Assembly: GCA_002440745.1 (NCBI GenBank)
Contig: DJVB01000068.1
Coordinates: 48,135-112,134 of the forward strand
Direction: 5' to 3'
Source of the DNA: Bacteroidales bacterium UBA6267
GTDB lineage: Bacteria > Bacteroidota > Bacteroidia > Bacteroidales > UBA1556
DNA: 64,000 nucleotides
Shown here: positions 18,165 through 26,722 of the stretch, piece after piece
Layout: every line of letters starts with the position of its first letter
Numbering within the stretch: position 1 is the first letter of the stretch
Translations under genes and position numbers: made by a program
Notes under the pieces: model-generated
What the model saw: the letters and a program-made list of their open reading frames with translations, nothing else
The model's database searches: none
What the model was told of the DNA's origin: nothing

Positions 18165-18971
18165 TTATGATTGTGCGTAAAAATCAGTGCTTTCAAAAAT
18201 TTTGTTGGCCGAATCCGCAATAAAACTTTCAAAAAGTTTTCCTTCGGCGTCACGATATCGTTGTGCAAATTCGTAATATGCTCCCGGAATCTCAAAACTA
18301 CCTTCAATAAACTCCTTGGTCTGAATGCCGGCTTTTATACTCGACTGTTCCAAAAGTTTCTCTGCCGAACCTTGAATTTCGTTAGGATTGGCATTCATGA
18401 GGAAACCTTTTTCCTTTAAAAAGGCGTTAACTTCTCTAATCCCTTTGGGGAATGTTTTCAAATGGTTGATGCTGACCGTGAAATGGTTAGCTACAAAACC
18501 ATTAGCATAGAGCCAGGCAGCATATTCCGACTCTTTACGCAACTCATTATAGGTTTGAAAAGAGATTTTATCCCAAAGAACGCCTGAATAGATGAATTCA
18601 TCTGATAACAAGGCATTTATATCAATCTTAGCCACAGTTTCACGGATAATTTTTTGGAATTTATCCGAAAAGGAATCCAACTCCAACTGACTGATGAAAA
18701 CCTTTGGATATTTTGGGTTGGCATGCTCATAATGGCGGGCATAGAGTTTTTTCTCAGGAAAAAGATATTCTCCTTGCATTTCATATCCATTGCGCTGAAA
18801 TACAGATGCTAAGCGACTTATATTAATTTCAGGCAAATCGAAGGTGCGAAAAGCAATATGATCATTCACCACTTGCTCACCACGGCTTGCAAAAGCATCA
18901 TAAACGGCTTTAACTTGAGGGTTTTGCTCAGTATAAACACGCCAAAGCTGGTCTAAAATTGTATCAATCAT
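18165..18971 (-). CDS. DUF1338-family protein (2-oxoadipate dioxygenase/decarboxylase-like)
   Basis: A 268-residue cytoplasmic protein of the DUF1338 family. The characterised member HglS turns 2-oxoadipate into 2-hydroxyglutarate using non-haem iron. Candidate metal ligands are the His in VNDHIAFRTF, the His in NHFTVSINHL and the Glu in GAYYEFAQRY; these match the His/His/Glu arrangement known for the family. The protein is shorter than HglS, as is common for the Bacteroidota group, so substrate identity is not certain. No lysine-catabolism genes are nearby. It stands alone. Confidence 0.8.
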   Translation of the reverse strand: MIDTILDQLWRVYTEQNPQVKAVYDAFASRGEQVVNDHIAFRTFDLPEINISRLASVFQRNGYEMQGEYLFPEKKLYARHYEHANPKYPKVFISQLELDSFSDKFQKIIRETVAKIDINALLSDEFIYSGVLWDKISFQTYNELRKESEYAAWLYANGFVANHFTVSINHLKTFPKGIREVNAFLKEKGFLMNANPNEIQGSAEKLLEQSSIKAGIQTKEFIEGSFEIPGAYYEFAQRYRDAEGKLFESFIADSANKIFESTDFYAQS

Positions 18972-19092
18972 TTGTTTGGATTTAAAGTAATCTTAAGTTT
19001 GATAAAACAACAAAAGAATGAAAGGTTTCTTTAGATAAATCTCAAAAAATATTAAGGGCGGGAAAATATGATTAACATCATAAATGCGCAAA

Positions 19093-20085
19093 TCAGAGCA
19101 AACTGTCGGCATCTGCTAATTTCGTTTCAGTTTCAGGTTGACTTAAAGCGTAGTTAAAACCCTTTTGCAGAGCATAAGCACCGGTTTCACCTGATTTGTT
19201 AAGTGCAAGAAAACCAATTTGATAGTCGGTAGGTTTCTTACCTCGCAATTCAATCTTTTTACGAATCAAAACCACAGCCTCCCGACAAGCCTCAGACGGG
19301 GATTTCCCTTGTCGCATTAGCTCAACCACCAAATGACTGCCCACAACTCGAATCACTTCCTCGCCATGACCTGTGGCTACTGCTGCTCCAACTTCATTAT
19401 CGACATAAAGTCCGGCTCCAATTATTGGTGAATCCCCAACTCTGCCGTGCATTTTATAAGCCAACCCGGAAGTGGTGCAGGCTCCCGAAAGATTTCCATG
19501 AGCATCAAGAGCTATCATGCCAATGGTGTCGTGGTTTTCGATATTTACTTTCGGTTCATAATCCGACTCTATTAGCCATTCTCGCCATTCTGCTTCGGAT
19601 TCGGGAGTGAGTAGGTTTTCTTTTTCAAACCCCAGATCTATAGCAAATTGCAACGCTCCTTCGCCTACAAGCATAGCATGAGGGGTTTTCTCCATCACCG
19701 CTCTTGCCACAGAAATAGGATTTTTTATATGCTGTAAAAAGGCTACGGAACCAATATTTGCATTGTGGTCCATGATGCAGGCATCTAAAGTTACGTGCCC
19801 ATCTCGGTCGGGTCGTCCGCCGTAACCTACACTGCGTTCTTCAGCATCCGATTCCACTACTCTAACTCCTGCTTCAACGGCATCAAGGGCAGTTGCCTTT
19901 TCCTGAAGCAATGGCCAAGCAATTTCGTTGGCTTTAAGCCCAAAGCTCCAAGTGGACAAAACTACCGGTTTCTGCATCTTTCGCTGTTCACGCGGGTCGG
20001 TTTTAGCTAAAAGGGTTTGTGGTTTCAGTGTTAAACCGGCAAAAAGCAATGCACCTGCTTTTAAAAAATTTCTCCGAGCAATCAT
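19093..20085 (-). CDS. N4-(beta-N-acetylglucosaminyl)-L-asparaginase (glycosylasparaginase), exported
   Basis: An Ntn hydrolase that cleaves the GlcNAc-Asn bond of N-linked glycoproteins. The 330-residue precursor has a twin-arginine-like signal (MIARRNFLKAGALLFAG), then the N-terminal subunit. The autoproteolysis site is in IENHDTIGM, where Thr187 becomes the new N-terminal nucleophile. GRVGDSPIIGAGLYVDNEVG and the GHGEE motif complete the active site. I chose the ATG at 20085; the frame extends further but only into the upstream gene. It lies 4 nt after the GH20 gene stop, so the pair is an operon for glycoprotein breakdown. Confidence 0.93.
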   Translation of the reverse strand: MIARRNFLKAGALLFAGLTLKPQTLLAKTDPREQRKMQKPVVLSTWSFGLKANEIAWPLLQEKATALDAVEAGVRVVESDAEERSVGYGGRPDRDGHVTLDACIMDHNANIGSVAFLQHIKNPISVARAVMEKTPHAMLVGEGALQFAIDLGFEKENLLTPESEAEWREWLIESDYEPKVNIENHDTIGMIALDAHGNLSGACTTSGLAYKMHGRVGDSPIIGAGLYVDNEVGAAVATGHGEEVIRVVGSHLVVELMRQGKSPSEACREAVVLIRKKIELRGKKPTDYQIGFLALNKSGETGAYALQKGFNYALSQPETETKLADADSLL

Positions 20086-20089
20086 AGTA

Positions 20090-21664
20090 TTAATGTAAAA
20101 AATGTTTAGCGTAATTTGTTTTCTTGGAGTCCAAAATTTTAACATTTTCACGAAGCCTTTCGCGAAAATCGCCATAGTCTTTACTGTCTTCCGGCGACCA
20201 TAAAACTTCAGAAAGTGCCGCCATTCGAGGCAATGCCATATATTCAACATGGCTAAAGGTTTTCATGTATTCTGTCCACACATTCCCTTGAGCTCCAAGG
20301 ATATAAACTTTCTCTTCTTCCGTCAAATTCTCCGGTATGGGATTAAAATGATATACGTCTTCTAAGGTGTTCAAACCGCCAATGGCAAGGGGTTCAGAGT
20401 CTTTTTCAACTGTTTGATAATGATCAAAATAGCAAGGTTTACCGGGCGTCATCACCACCGGATGTTGCATGCGTGCAGCTTCAATGCCGCCTTCTGTACC
20501 GCGCCAACTCATCACTGCTGCATTAGGAGCTAAACCGCCTTCCAAAATTTCGTCCCAGCCGATGATGCGCCTACCGTTTGCATGGAGAAATTTTTCGATT
20601 CTTTGAATGAAATAGCTTTGCAACTGATGCTCATCGCTAAGTCCTTCCTGCTGCATCCGCCGTTGACAAAGGGCACAATCTTCCCATCGAGTTTTCGGGC
20701 ATTCATCTCCTCCGATATGGATATATTCCCCTGGAAATAAAGTCATTACTTCCTTCAAAACATTCTCTAAAAATATAAACACACTATCGTTTCCTGCACA
20801 AAAAACATCATCATAAACCCCCCACCTTTTACCTACTTCAAAAACTGTATCGCGACAGGCTAACTGCGGGTAAGACGCTAATGCAGCTAAGGCGTGACCG
20901 GGCATTTCAATTTCAGGAACAACGGTAATATGACGTTGAGAGGCGTAATGAACTATTTCACGTATCTGATCCTGAGTATAATAACCTCCATAGCGGATTT
21001 TGTCGTATTGATGATTGCTATAAGCGCCAACCATTGTCCCACTTCGCCACGCACCGATTTTGGTAAGTTCAGGATAAGCTTTTATTTCAATTCGCCAACC
21101 TTGGTCGTCTGTTAAGTGCCAATGGAAAACATTCATTTTGTAAAGAGCCAAATAGTCGAGATAACGTTTAATTTCTTCTACGCTAAAAAAATGACGGCTG
21201 CAATCTAAGTGCATTCCTCTCCACGAAAACCGTGGATAGTCTTTAATTTCCATTTGTGGAATAGGCTCATTTCCATAATGTTGAAAAATCTGAAGCAGAG
21301 TTTGGACTCCATAAAAAATACCCACTTCGCCTGAAGACTCAATCACAATCTGCTTGCCTTCGATGTGCAGATTATATGCAGCACTGTCGCCCTCATCCAA
21401 ACGGCGCAACAGAATGGCAATATTATTTTCGTTCTGTGTTTTCGAATCAGGTTTCTTTCCGGTAATCTTGTGGATTTCGAGAATAAGTAATTCTTTTTCA
21501 AAGTCGAAATCACCATTTTCAGAAACGATTTCTTTAATGTTTTCAATTCGGATAAAACCTTCATTAGTAGTAATTTGTACAGGTTTTGGAATAAGATTCG
21601 GTTGCGAAAATGAGAGCGGAATCAGGCCAAAGAATAGGAGGAAAAGCGTAAGATATGTTTTCAT
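20090..21664 (-). CDS. Beta-N-acetylhexosaminidase (GH20), secreted
   Basis: Removes terminal N-acetylhexosamines from glycans. The 524-residue precursor has a signal peptide (MKTYLTLFLLFFGLIPLSFS), an N-terminal GH20b-like beta/alpha domain, and the catalytic TIM barrel with HWHLTDDQGWRIEIKAYPEL and the acid/base pair D320-E321 in HIGGDECPK. SWRGTEGG and VWTEY are further family motifs. Substrate-assisted catalysis is known for the family. The exported glycosylasparaginase follows after 4 nt, so together they could strip GlcNAc from asparagine-linked glycans in the periplasm. Confidence 0.95.
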   Translation of the reverse strand: MKTYLTLFLLFFGLIPLSFSQPNLIPKPVQITTNEGFIRIENIKEIVSENGDFDFEKELLILEIHKITGKKPDSKTQNENNIAILLRRLDEGDSAAYNLHIEGKQIVIESSGEVGIFYGVQTLLQIFQHYGNEPIPQMEIKDYPRFSWRGMHLDCSRHFFSVEEIKRYLDYLALYKMNVFHWHLTDDQGWRIEIKAYPELTKIGAWRSGTMVGAYSNHQYDKIRYGGYYTQDQIREIVHYASQRHITVVPEIEMPGHALAALASYPQLACRDTVFEVGKRWGVYDDVFCAGNDSVFIFLENVLKEVMTLFPGEYIHIGGDECPKTRWEDCALCQRRMQQEGLSDEHQLQSYFIQRIEKFLHANGRRIIGWDEILEGGLAPNAAVMSWRGTEGGIEAARMQHPVVMTPGKPCYFDHYQTVEKDSEPLAIGGLNTLEDVYHFNPIPENLTEEEKVYILGAQGNVWTEYMKTFSHVEYMALPRMAALSEVLWSPEDSKDYGDFRERLRENVKILDSKKTNYAKHFLH

Positions 21665-21741
21665 TTTGATGGTTTAAAGTGCAAAATAGAAATCCCTAAA
21701 AGCATTCTTTAGAGTGGAATCAAAAATACAAAATAATGGAA

Positions 21742-22749
21742 TTACCCAACCATAAGGTTACAGCCTCTGACATCACTATTATCGAAGCGACCCAGAACTT
21801 CAAAGGTGCCATTTTGATGAAGTTTTCCCAAATCTTGCGTGGCTATGAAAGCGCAGGAGTCTATGTTTGCGAGGTCAATTACATTTAATCCTCCGGTTTT
21901 TCCAATAGGCTCCATCGACAGAGGGTCGTTGATATCACGAATCAGAATTTTCATGGTGGCGGCAGGTTTAAAGAGGCCTAAACCATCACTATAGGCCTGA
22001 CTTAGCAACTCGGTCATGCCATACTCCGAATGAATTGTTTTCACACCAAAAGCTTGTGTTAAAATCAAGTGCAATTCTTCCTTCAACATCTCGCGCCTTC
22101 TGCCCTTCATTCCACCTGTTTCCATCACAATTAGATTCTCAACATTCTTTAAATCAAAAACTTGGGCATAATCGAGCAAAGCATAACTAACTCCCCAAAG
22201 AATTATTTTTTTGTTTTTGAGCAAAGCAAGCTGAATATTTTTTGAGATTAAACCGAAATCTTCTAAATAAAAACCACTTAATGAATTATTAGTCAGTCGG
22301 ATAAACTCATCAACCATAAAAATCAGCGATGAGTTTCCTTGCTCTAAATAAGAAGGCAAAAGAGCAATAATAACATAATCGGCAAGAGATCCGTAGAAGC
22401 GTTCAAAAGCCTTGACTGCATTAAGTTTATATAGTTCTTCATCCGACAAAAAATGCTTGCTTCGTTCCATACCGGTAGTGGCGCTGCTCAAAAAAGTTTG
22501 AGAAATGGAAGGATTTCCGGTGATTATTTTATGTGTTTTGAAAAAACTTATGGGCAGAAAGGGAATCTCGTTAATGGTCTGAACAGTGGACGGGTTTCGA
22601 TGAAGATGATTGCAGAATTCCTGATAAAGTTTGTTGTTATGAAATTGATAATAAAATAGTTGCATAGCTAAGTTTTCATCGAAAGAACTCTTAGCTTCGA
22701 TAGTTTTCAATTGCTTAATGATGTTGTTGCGTTGGTCAGAAAAAATCAT
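21742..22749 (-). CDS. LuxE-like acyl-protein synthetase/acyltransferase
   Basis: A 335-residue protein of the LuxE (PF04443-like) part of the adenylate-forming superfamily. The conserved parts are LPISFFKTHKI, SSATTGMERSKHFLS, the EYGMTELLSQAY motif and the C-terminal LGRFDNSDVRGCNL. LuxE activates fatty acids and passes them to an acyl-protein thiol. No lux reductase or acyltransferase genes are present here, and such orphan LuxE-like genes are common in Bacteroidota with unknown substrates. The ATG at 22749 (MIFSDQRNN) is preferred to an upstream start at 22773 on grounds of length and family alignment. Monocistronic. Confidence 0.82.
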   Translation of the reverse strand: MIFSDQRNNIIKQLKTIEAKSSFDENLAMQLFYYQFHNNKLYQEFCNHLHRNPSTVQTINEIPFLPISFFKTHKIITGNPSISQTFLSSATTGMERSKHFLSDEELYKLNAVKAFERFYGSLADYVIIALLPSYLEQGNSSLIFMVDEFIRLTNNSLSGFYLEDFGLISKNIQLALLKNKKIILWGVSYALLDYAQVFDLKNVENLIVMETGGMKGRRREMLKEELHLILTQAFGVKTIHSEYGMTELLSQAYSDGLGLFKPAATMKILIRDINDPLSMEPIGKTGGLNVIDLANIDSCAFIATQDLGKLHQNGTFEVLGRFDNSDVRGCNLMVG

Positions 22750-22916
22750 AATCTGTTTAAAAAAAACCAACATACTTTTCGGCGATGTACTGCGTTTATT
22801 AATTTTTGCATACCTTTTTCAGAAGGAATCAAAGCAGAAAAAATTCGGGTAAAAACCAAAAAATATGTTCTTTTGCAAAATTAAATTATAAACCTCAATA
22901 CAAAACATTTGTTAGA

Positions 22917-23429
22917 ATGAATCGGAAACTATATACTGTTTTTTTCACATTTTTAATCATTGCCTCTCTTCTCGGTTGTGAAAAGAAAGAAGAATATCCA
23001 CCGGAGCCTGTCATAGCTTTTCATTCTTTTTCAAAGATTGACAATGGCACCGGCATTGATGATCAGGGGATTTTGAGCATCTCGTTCACCGATGGAGACG
23101 GTGATATCGGCTTAAAAACGGAAGATACCTTGCCGCCATTCAATTATAACAGCCCCTATTACTATAATATCTACATCGATTATTATGAGAAGAAAAACGG
23201 CGTTTTTGAAAAGATTGATTTACCAATTTCCAATAATAGCCGCATACCCTACATTGATGCCGATTTGCCGGAGAAAGGAATTAAAGGAATCATTGAGGTG
23301 GAATTGTATATCAATAATATTTTGTCGAACTACGACACCATAAAGTTCTCGGCCTTTATTTATGATCGATCGTTGAACCAAAGCAATGTGATTGAAACTC
23401 CGGAGATTATCATCAACAAAACCCCATAA
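22917..23429 (+). CDS. Lipoprotein of unknown function
   Basis: A 170-residue protein beginning MNRKLYTVFFTFLIIASLLG, with a lipobox ending at Cys21 and acidic/lysine-rich residues after it. The body contains FTDGDGDIGLKTEDT, an aspartate-rich stretch that could bind calcium, and reads as a beta-sandwich. Similar small lipoproteins with this DGDGDIG motif are frequent in Bacteroidota. The frame can be extended upstream to 22806, but a signal peptide requires the ATG at 22917. A promoter-like ttcttttg lies about 45 nt upstream. A strong terminator follows. Confidence 0.82.
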   Translation: MNRKLYTVFFTFLIIASLLGCEKKEEYPPEPVIAFHSFSKIDNGTGIDDQGILSISFTDGDGDIGLKTEDTLPPFNYNSPYYYNIYIDYYEKKNGVFEKIDLPISNNSRIPYIDADLPEKGIKGIIEVELYINNILSNYDTIKFSAFIYDRSLNQSNVIETPEIIINKTP

Positions 23430-23432
23430 AAA

Positions 23433-23464
23433 AAAATCCCTGCAAGTAAACCGGCAGGGATTTT
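23433..23464. terminator. Bidirectional intrinsic terminator
   Basis: An 11-bp stem AAAATCCCTGC/GCAGGGATTTT (23433-23443 and 23454-23464) with a 10-nt loop and flanking A/T runs. It lies between the convergent lipoprotein and barrel-protein genes. Confidence 0.85.
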
Positions 23465-23485
23465 CCTTAAAAAGAGATTTTCTCC

Positions 23486-24298
23486 TTAGTTCAAGAAATA
23501 TTTAACTCCGATATTAATACCAAATGAATGGTATGGAGTTGCGGAGGTAAGGACTTGCATTGGTTTTGAGACATCTGTATTTGCATTTGCTGGTAATTCA
23601 TCAACGTATTCTATTTCTTTTTGAATGGTATTAGTTAATGTTCCCATTTGATCAGCTCCGTTTAGAGTGTATGAATTATATTCTCTACTATTAACATAAA
23701 TACGCAATGAGATGTACTGAAGTTCACCAAAAAGATGGATTTGATCGCTCATTTCGAAGCTATATCCCAAAGCTCCGGTAAAGCCAACAGCAAATCTTCC
23801 TTTGTATATAAATTCCTTTTCTTCTATATTTTGGTTACCTCCAGATGTCATATCCTCAGTTTGTGTGTTAATAGTTTTACCACCAAGAGGAATGTAAAGA
23901 CCAATCCGTGAATAAACGCCCATTTCTGTTTTGAAAACCAATTGTGGAGCAAAACGAAGCATAGTTGATTTGGAGTATGACTCATAGGAATAAGCTGTAA
24001 TTGGTGCGTTAAATGAATAATCAGCATCAACTAACTGTTTGGAACCTAATAAATAAGATAGGCCAAACTCAAGTCCCCAATTGTCGTCGAACATATAACC
24101 AAAGCGTAATTCGGGGAGAATACCTTTTCCATTGGTTCCATAAATGTTAGTTTGAGTGCCATCTGCGGCTATTTCCTTTCCTAAAACAGTTTTAGCAGCT
24201 CCGATATGGTAACCTGCACTAAAACCGACATACATTTGCTGAGCTGATAAGCCCATTGCTGTTAAAAGCATAAAAACCAAAATAATGTTCTTTTTCAT
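23486..24298 (-). CDS. Outer-membrane beta-barrel protein
   Basis: A 270-residue protein with a signal peptide (MKKNIILVFMLLTAMGLSAQ). Alternating hydrophobic and polar residues recur, as in YVGFSAGYHIG, LRFGYMFDDNWGLEFGLSYL and FAVGFTGALGYSFEM, and it ends in the aromatic-rich strand GINIGVKYFLN. This is the pattern of small 8-10-strand outer-membrane barrels (OmpA-like/PorT-like superfamily). No specific ligand or partner can be named. It is monocistronic and ends at the shared terminator. Confidence 0.85.
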   Translation of the reverse strand: MKKNIILVFMLLTAMGLSAQQMYVGFSAGYHIGAAKTVLGKEIAADGTQTNIYGTNGKGILPELRFGYMFDDNWGLEFGLSYLLGSKQLVDADYSFNAPITAYSYESYSKSTMLRFAPQLVFKTEMGVYSRIGLYIPLGGKTINTQTEDMTSGGNQNIEEKEFIYKGRFAVGFTGALGYSFEMSDQIHLFGELQYISLRIYVNSREYNSYTLNGADQMGTLTNTIQKEIEYVDELPANANTDVSKPMQVLTSATPYHSFGINIGVKYFLN

Positions 24299-24450
24299 AA
24301 GCTAATAAGTTTAAAATTTAAGCTAAAATAGACAAATTCTTAATTATTGGTTAAAAATTATTTTCGTATAAAAATACTTAAAATAATTTTAAAACATCGC
24401 GTATTTATTGGGTTTCCGAAAGGATACTAATAAAATGGACTTAGTTGATT

Positions 24451-25332
24451 TTAAGCAAAACGCCTTTTGATATATGTCAAAAACTGCATGTAAACTGCAG
24501 ATTCTTCGTCCCATTGAAACTCATCATGCAATTCGGCAACAAGTTTTTGAGCTTCGCTTAAAGAGGTTAGTTCATCAATTTGGCTGATTTTTTCATTATA
24601 AATCTTCATTTTTCCATTGAACAATTCATTGATAAACTGAAATTTATCATTAATTCCAATATTTCTCTTTAAGCTGTCGATAGGTTTGCTGAGGATGTTT
24701 TCGCCGAGAGTTCGGTCTGGTGTTTTAGCCGAAACGGGTTTGGCTTCGGGAGTTGTTTGGTCCTCCTTCGCTGAAGCTTCGGAGGATGAAATGTTTGGGG
24801 TTTGGTCCTCCTTCGCTGAAGCTACGGAGGATGAAATGTTTGGGGTTTGTTCCTCCTTCGCCGAGGCTACGGAGGATGAGATGTTTGGGGTTTGTTCCTC
24901 CTTCGCTGAAGCTTCGGAGGATGAGATGTTTGGTGTTTGTTGTTTAGATTCCGTTTCTTCTTTAACTATTTCAAACCGGAGTTTAGGTTGTTGGGTATTG
25001 GATTTTTTGGTTAAGGGATGCTTTTCATGCTGTGGTTTTGTGTCGAAGAGCAACCCGAAATCCTGAGAGCTAATGTTGAGTAATTCTTCTGTTTCACGAT
25101 CCACTTTTTCGGAAACTTCTTCGATAGTTTGTTCTTTTTCAGGCTCTAATTCGGTGGTGTCTTCAACTATTTTGTCCTCAGTACTAAGTAAATCATACAT
25201 TTTTCGCAAGGTATCTCTAACGATGTCCACCTCAATAATATGCCATGTTTCGCCATTGGTTAATAAGGGTTTCAATTGTCTTTTCAGATCATCAGATAAT
25301 TTCTCCAGCGCTTGTAGTTTACTTGATTCCAT
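24451..25332 (-). CDS. Cytoplasmic protein with four 15-residue repeats
   Basis: A 293-residue soluble, acidic protein without signal peptide. The N-terminus (about 1-60) is helical. The middle is a disordered Lys/Glu/Ser-rich linker with four 15-residue copies of a unit like TPNISSSEASAKEEQ (about residues 131-191). The C-terminal 90 residues (LGENILSKPIDSLKRNIG... to LTYIKRRFA) form the conserved helical part that I recall in other Bacteroidota proteins of unknown function. The repeats are encoded by a palindromic DNA element expanded in frame. Monocistronic; function unknown. Confidence 0.78.
   Translation of the reverse strand: MESSKLQALEKLSDDLKRQLKPLLTNGETWHIIEVDIVRDTLRKMYDLLSTEDKIVEDTTELEPEKEQTIEEVSEKVDRETEELLNISSQDFGLLFDTKPQHEKHPLTKKSNTQQPKLRFEIVKEETESKQQTPNISSSEASAKEEQTPNISSSVASAKEEQTPNISSSVASAKEDQTPNISSSEASAKEDQTTPEAKPVSAKTPDRTLGENILSKPIDSLKRNIGINDKFQFINELFNGKMKIYNEKISQIDELTSLSEAQKLVAELHDEFQWDEESAVYMQFLTYIKRRFA
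24761..24940. repeat. Four tandem 45-bp repeats with a palindromic core
   Basis: Copies start at 24761, 24806, 24851 and 24896. Each begins with a TCCTCC arm, continues through GAAGCTTC-like sequence and closes with GGAGGA, forming a hairpin of about 26 nt, then a 19-nt linker. The unit is a multiple of three, so the host gene stays in frame. Copies differ at a few positions (gcttcg/gctacg, gctgaa/gccgag). Confidence 0.9.
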
Positions 25333-25477
25333 GAGTTTCCTGTATTTTGATAAATCCTTATGTCATAAAAAGGATTTTGTTTATACTTTTACTGATTGAT
25401 TTCAGAGCCTGAAAGAGGTGAAAAAAACCTCAAACGGCGGTCGTAAAATTAGTAAAGTATTTATACAGGATTGACAA

Positions 25478-26059
25478 ATGTTTCTGGAAAATTCAACAAA
25501 TAATCAACAACGGGCCGGATGGATTGAAGTGGTTTGTGGGTCAATGTTTTCGGGCAAAACCGAGGAGCTTATCCGCCGATTGAAGCGAGCAAAAATTGCC
25601 AAACAACGAGTTGAGATTTATAAACCGGCTATTGACACCCGCTATGATGAGCAGGATGTAGTGTCGCACGATGCCAACAAAATCAGAAGTACTCCGGTGC
25701 CAAATAGCAATACAATTTTGCTTTTGGCCGACGAGGTGGACGTAGTGGGAATTGACGAGGCGCAGTTTTTTGATTTGGAATTGCCTTATGTATGTAATGA
25801 GCTGGCAAATAGAGGCATAAGAGTTATTGTGGCTGGTCTTGACATGGATTTTACGGGCAAACCATTTGGCCCAATGCCGGCACTTTTAGCTACTGCTGAA
25901 TATGTCACAAAAGTTCATGCAATTTGTATGCGATGTGGTGCTTTGGCGCATATCTCGCACCGAACCATCGAAAACCAAAAACTCGTTGTGCTTGGCGAAA
26001 CCGAAAGCTATGAACCGCTTTGCCGAAGTTGTTTTTTAGAAGCTAATAAAAAGAAATAG
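25478..26059 (+). CDS. tdk: Thymidine kinase (type II)
   Basis: Phosphorylates thymidine in the salvage pathway. The 193-residue protein has the P-loop GSMFSGKT (residues 21-28), the IDEAQFFD segment near residue 93 with the catalytic glutamate, and two zinc-binding CxxC pairs (CMRCG and CRSC) in the lasso region. Length is normal for the homotetrameric type II enzyme. A DUF3109 gene starts 1 nt after the stop codon, so the two share a transcript. No clear TAnnTTTG box is seen in the 145-nt upstream gap. Confidence 0.96.
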   Translation: MFLENSTNNQQRAGWIEVVCGSMFSGKTEELIRRLKRAKIAKQRVEIYKPAIDTRYDEQDVVSHDANKIRSTPVPNSNTILLLADEVDVVGIDEAQFFDLELPYVCNELANRGIRVIVAGLDMDFTGKPFGPMPALLATAEYVTKVHAICMRCGALAHISHRTIENQKLVVLGETESYEPLCRSCFLEANKKK

Positions 26060-26060
26060 C

Positions 26061-26627
26061 ATGATAGTAATTGATAATGTGATTGTTTCGGATGAGATTG
26101 TTACCGAAAAATTTGTGTGCAATCTTGCAGCTTGTCATGGAAGTTGTTGCGTTGAAGGTGACGAAGGAGCTCCTCTCGACGAAAATGAAATTGGTGTGAT
26201 TGAGGACGACTTGGATGAAATAATGCCTTTTATGACCGAAGCGGGGAAAGAAGTAGTAAGAAAAAATGGCGTTTTCGACTATGGAATTGCCGGTGAATAC
26301 GTAACGCCTTTGGTTAATGATAAAGAATGTGCCTTTGTTTATTTCGAAAATAACATTGCATTTTGTGCTATTGAAAGGGCTTTTAATGAAGGTAAAATCG
26401 AATTTCAAAAGCCGGTTTCGTGTCATTTATATCCCATCAGAATCACTAAATATCCTGATTACGATGCAGTTAATTATCATCGCTGGCCAATTTGCAAACC
26501 GGCGATTCAAAACGGAAAAGCACTTGGAGTACCGATTTATAAGTTTTTAGAAGTTCCACTCAAGCGAAAATATGGTCGTGCTTGGTACGAGAAACTCTGC
26601 AAAGAGGCGGAAAAAATTGGCTTTTAA
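26061..26627 (+). CDS. DUF3109-family cysteine-rich protein
   Basis: A 188-residue cytoplasmic protein of the DUF3109 family, related to the YkgJ-type zinc/iron-chelating proteins. Conserved cysteines are C20, C25, C29 and C30 (FVCNLAACHGSCCVEGDEG), with more in CAFVYFENNIAFCAIE and PVSCHLYPIR. The pattern suggests a metal centre, probably iron-sulfur or zinc, but no reaction is known. It begins 1 nt after the thymidine kinase stop. Length and motif order agree with other Bacteroidota members. Confidence 0.9.
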   Translation: MIVIDNVIVSDEIVTEKFVCNLAACHGSCCVEGDEGAPLDENEIGVIEDDLDEIMPFMTEAGKEVVRKNGVFDYGIAGEYVTPLVNDKECAFVYFENNIAFCAIERAFNEGKIEFQKPVSCHLYPIRITKYPDYDAVNYHRWPICKPAIQNGKALGVPIYKFLEVPLKRKYGRAWYEKLCKEAEKIGF

Positions 26628-26722
26628 GGACGGATTTGAATGAGAAATTTGAATTGGAAAAAGCTTTAAGCGGAAATAATCGTAAAACCTATTTCCATTT
26701 TTTCGGATGCCTTAGGACACTG

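Noticed and set aside
24761..24940. CRISPR-like direct repeats
   Set aside because: The repeat unit is contiguous with no spacers between copies and lies in frame inside a gene.
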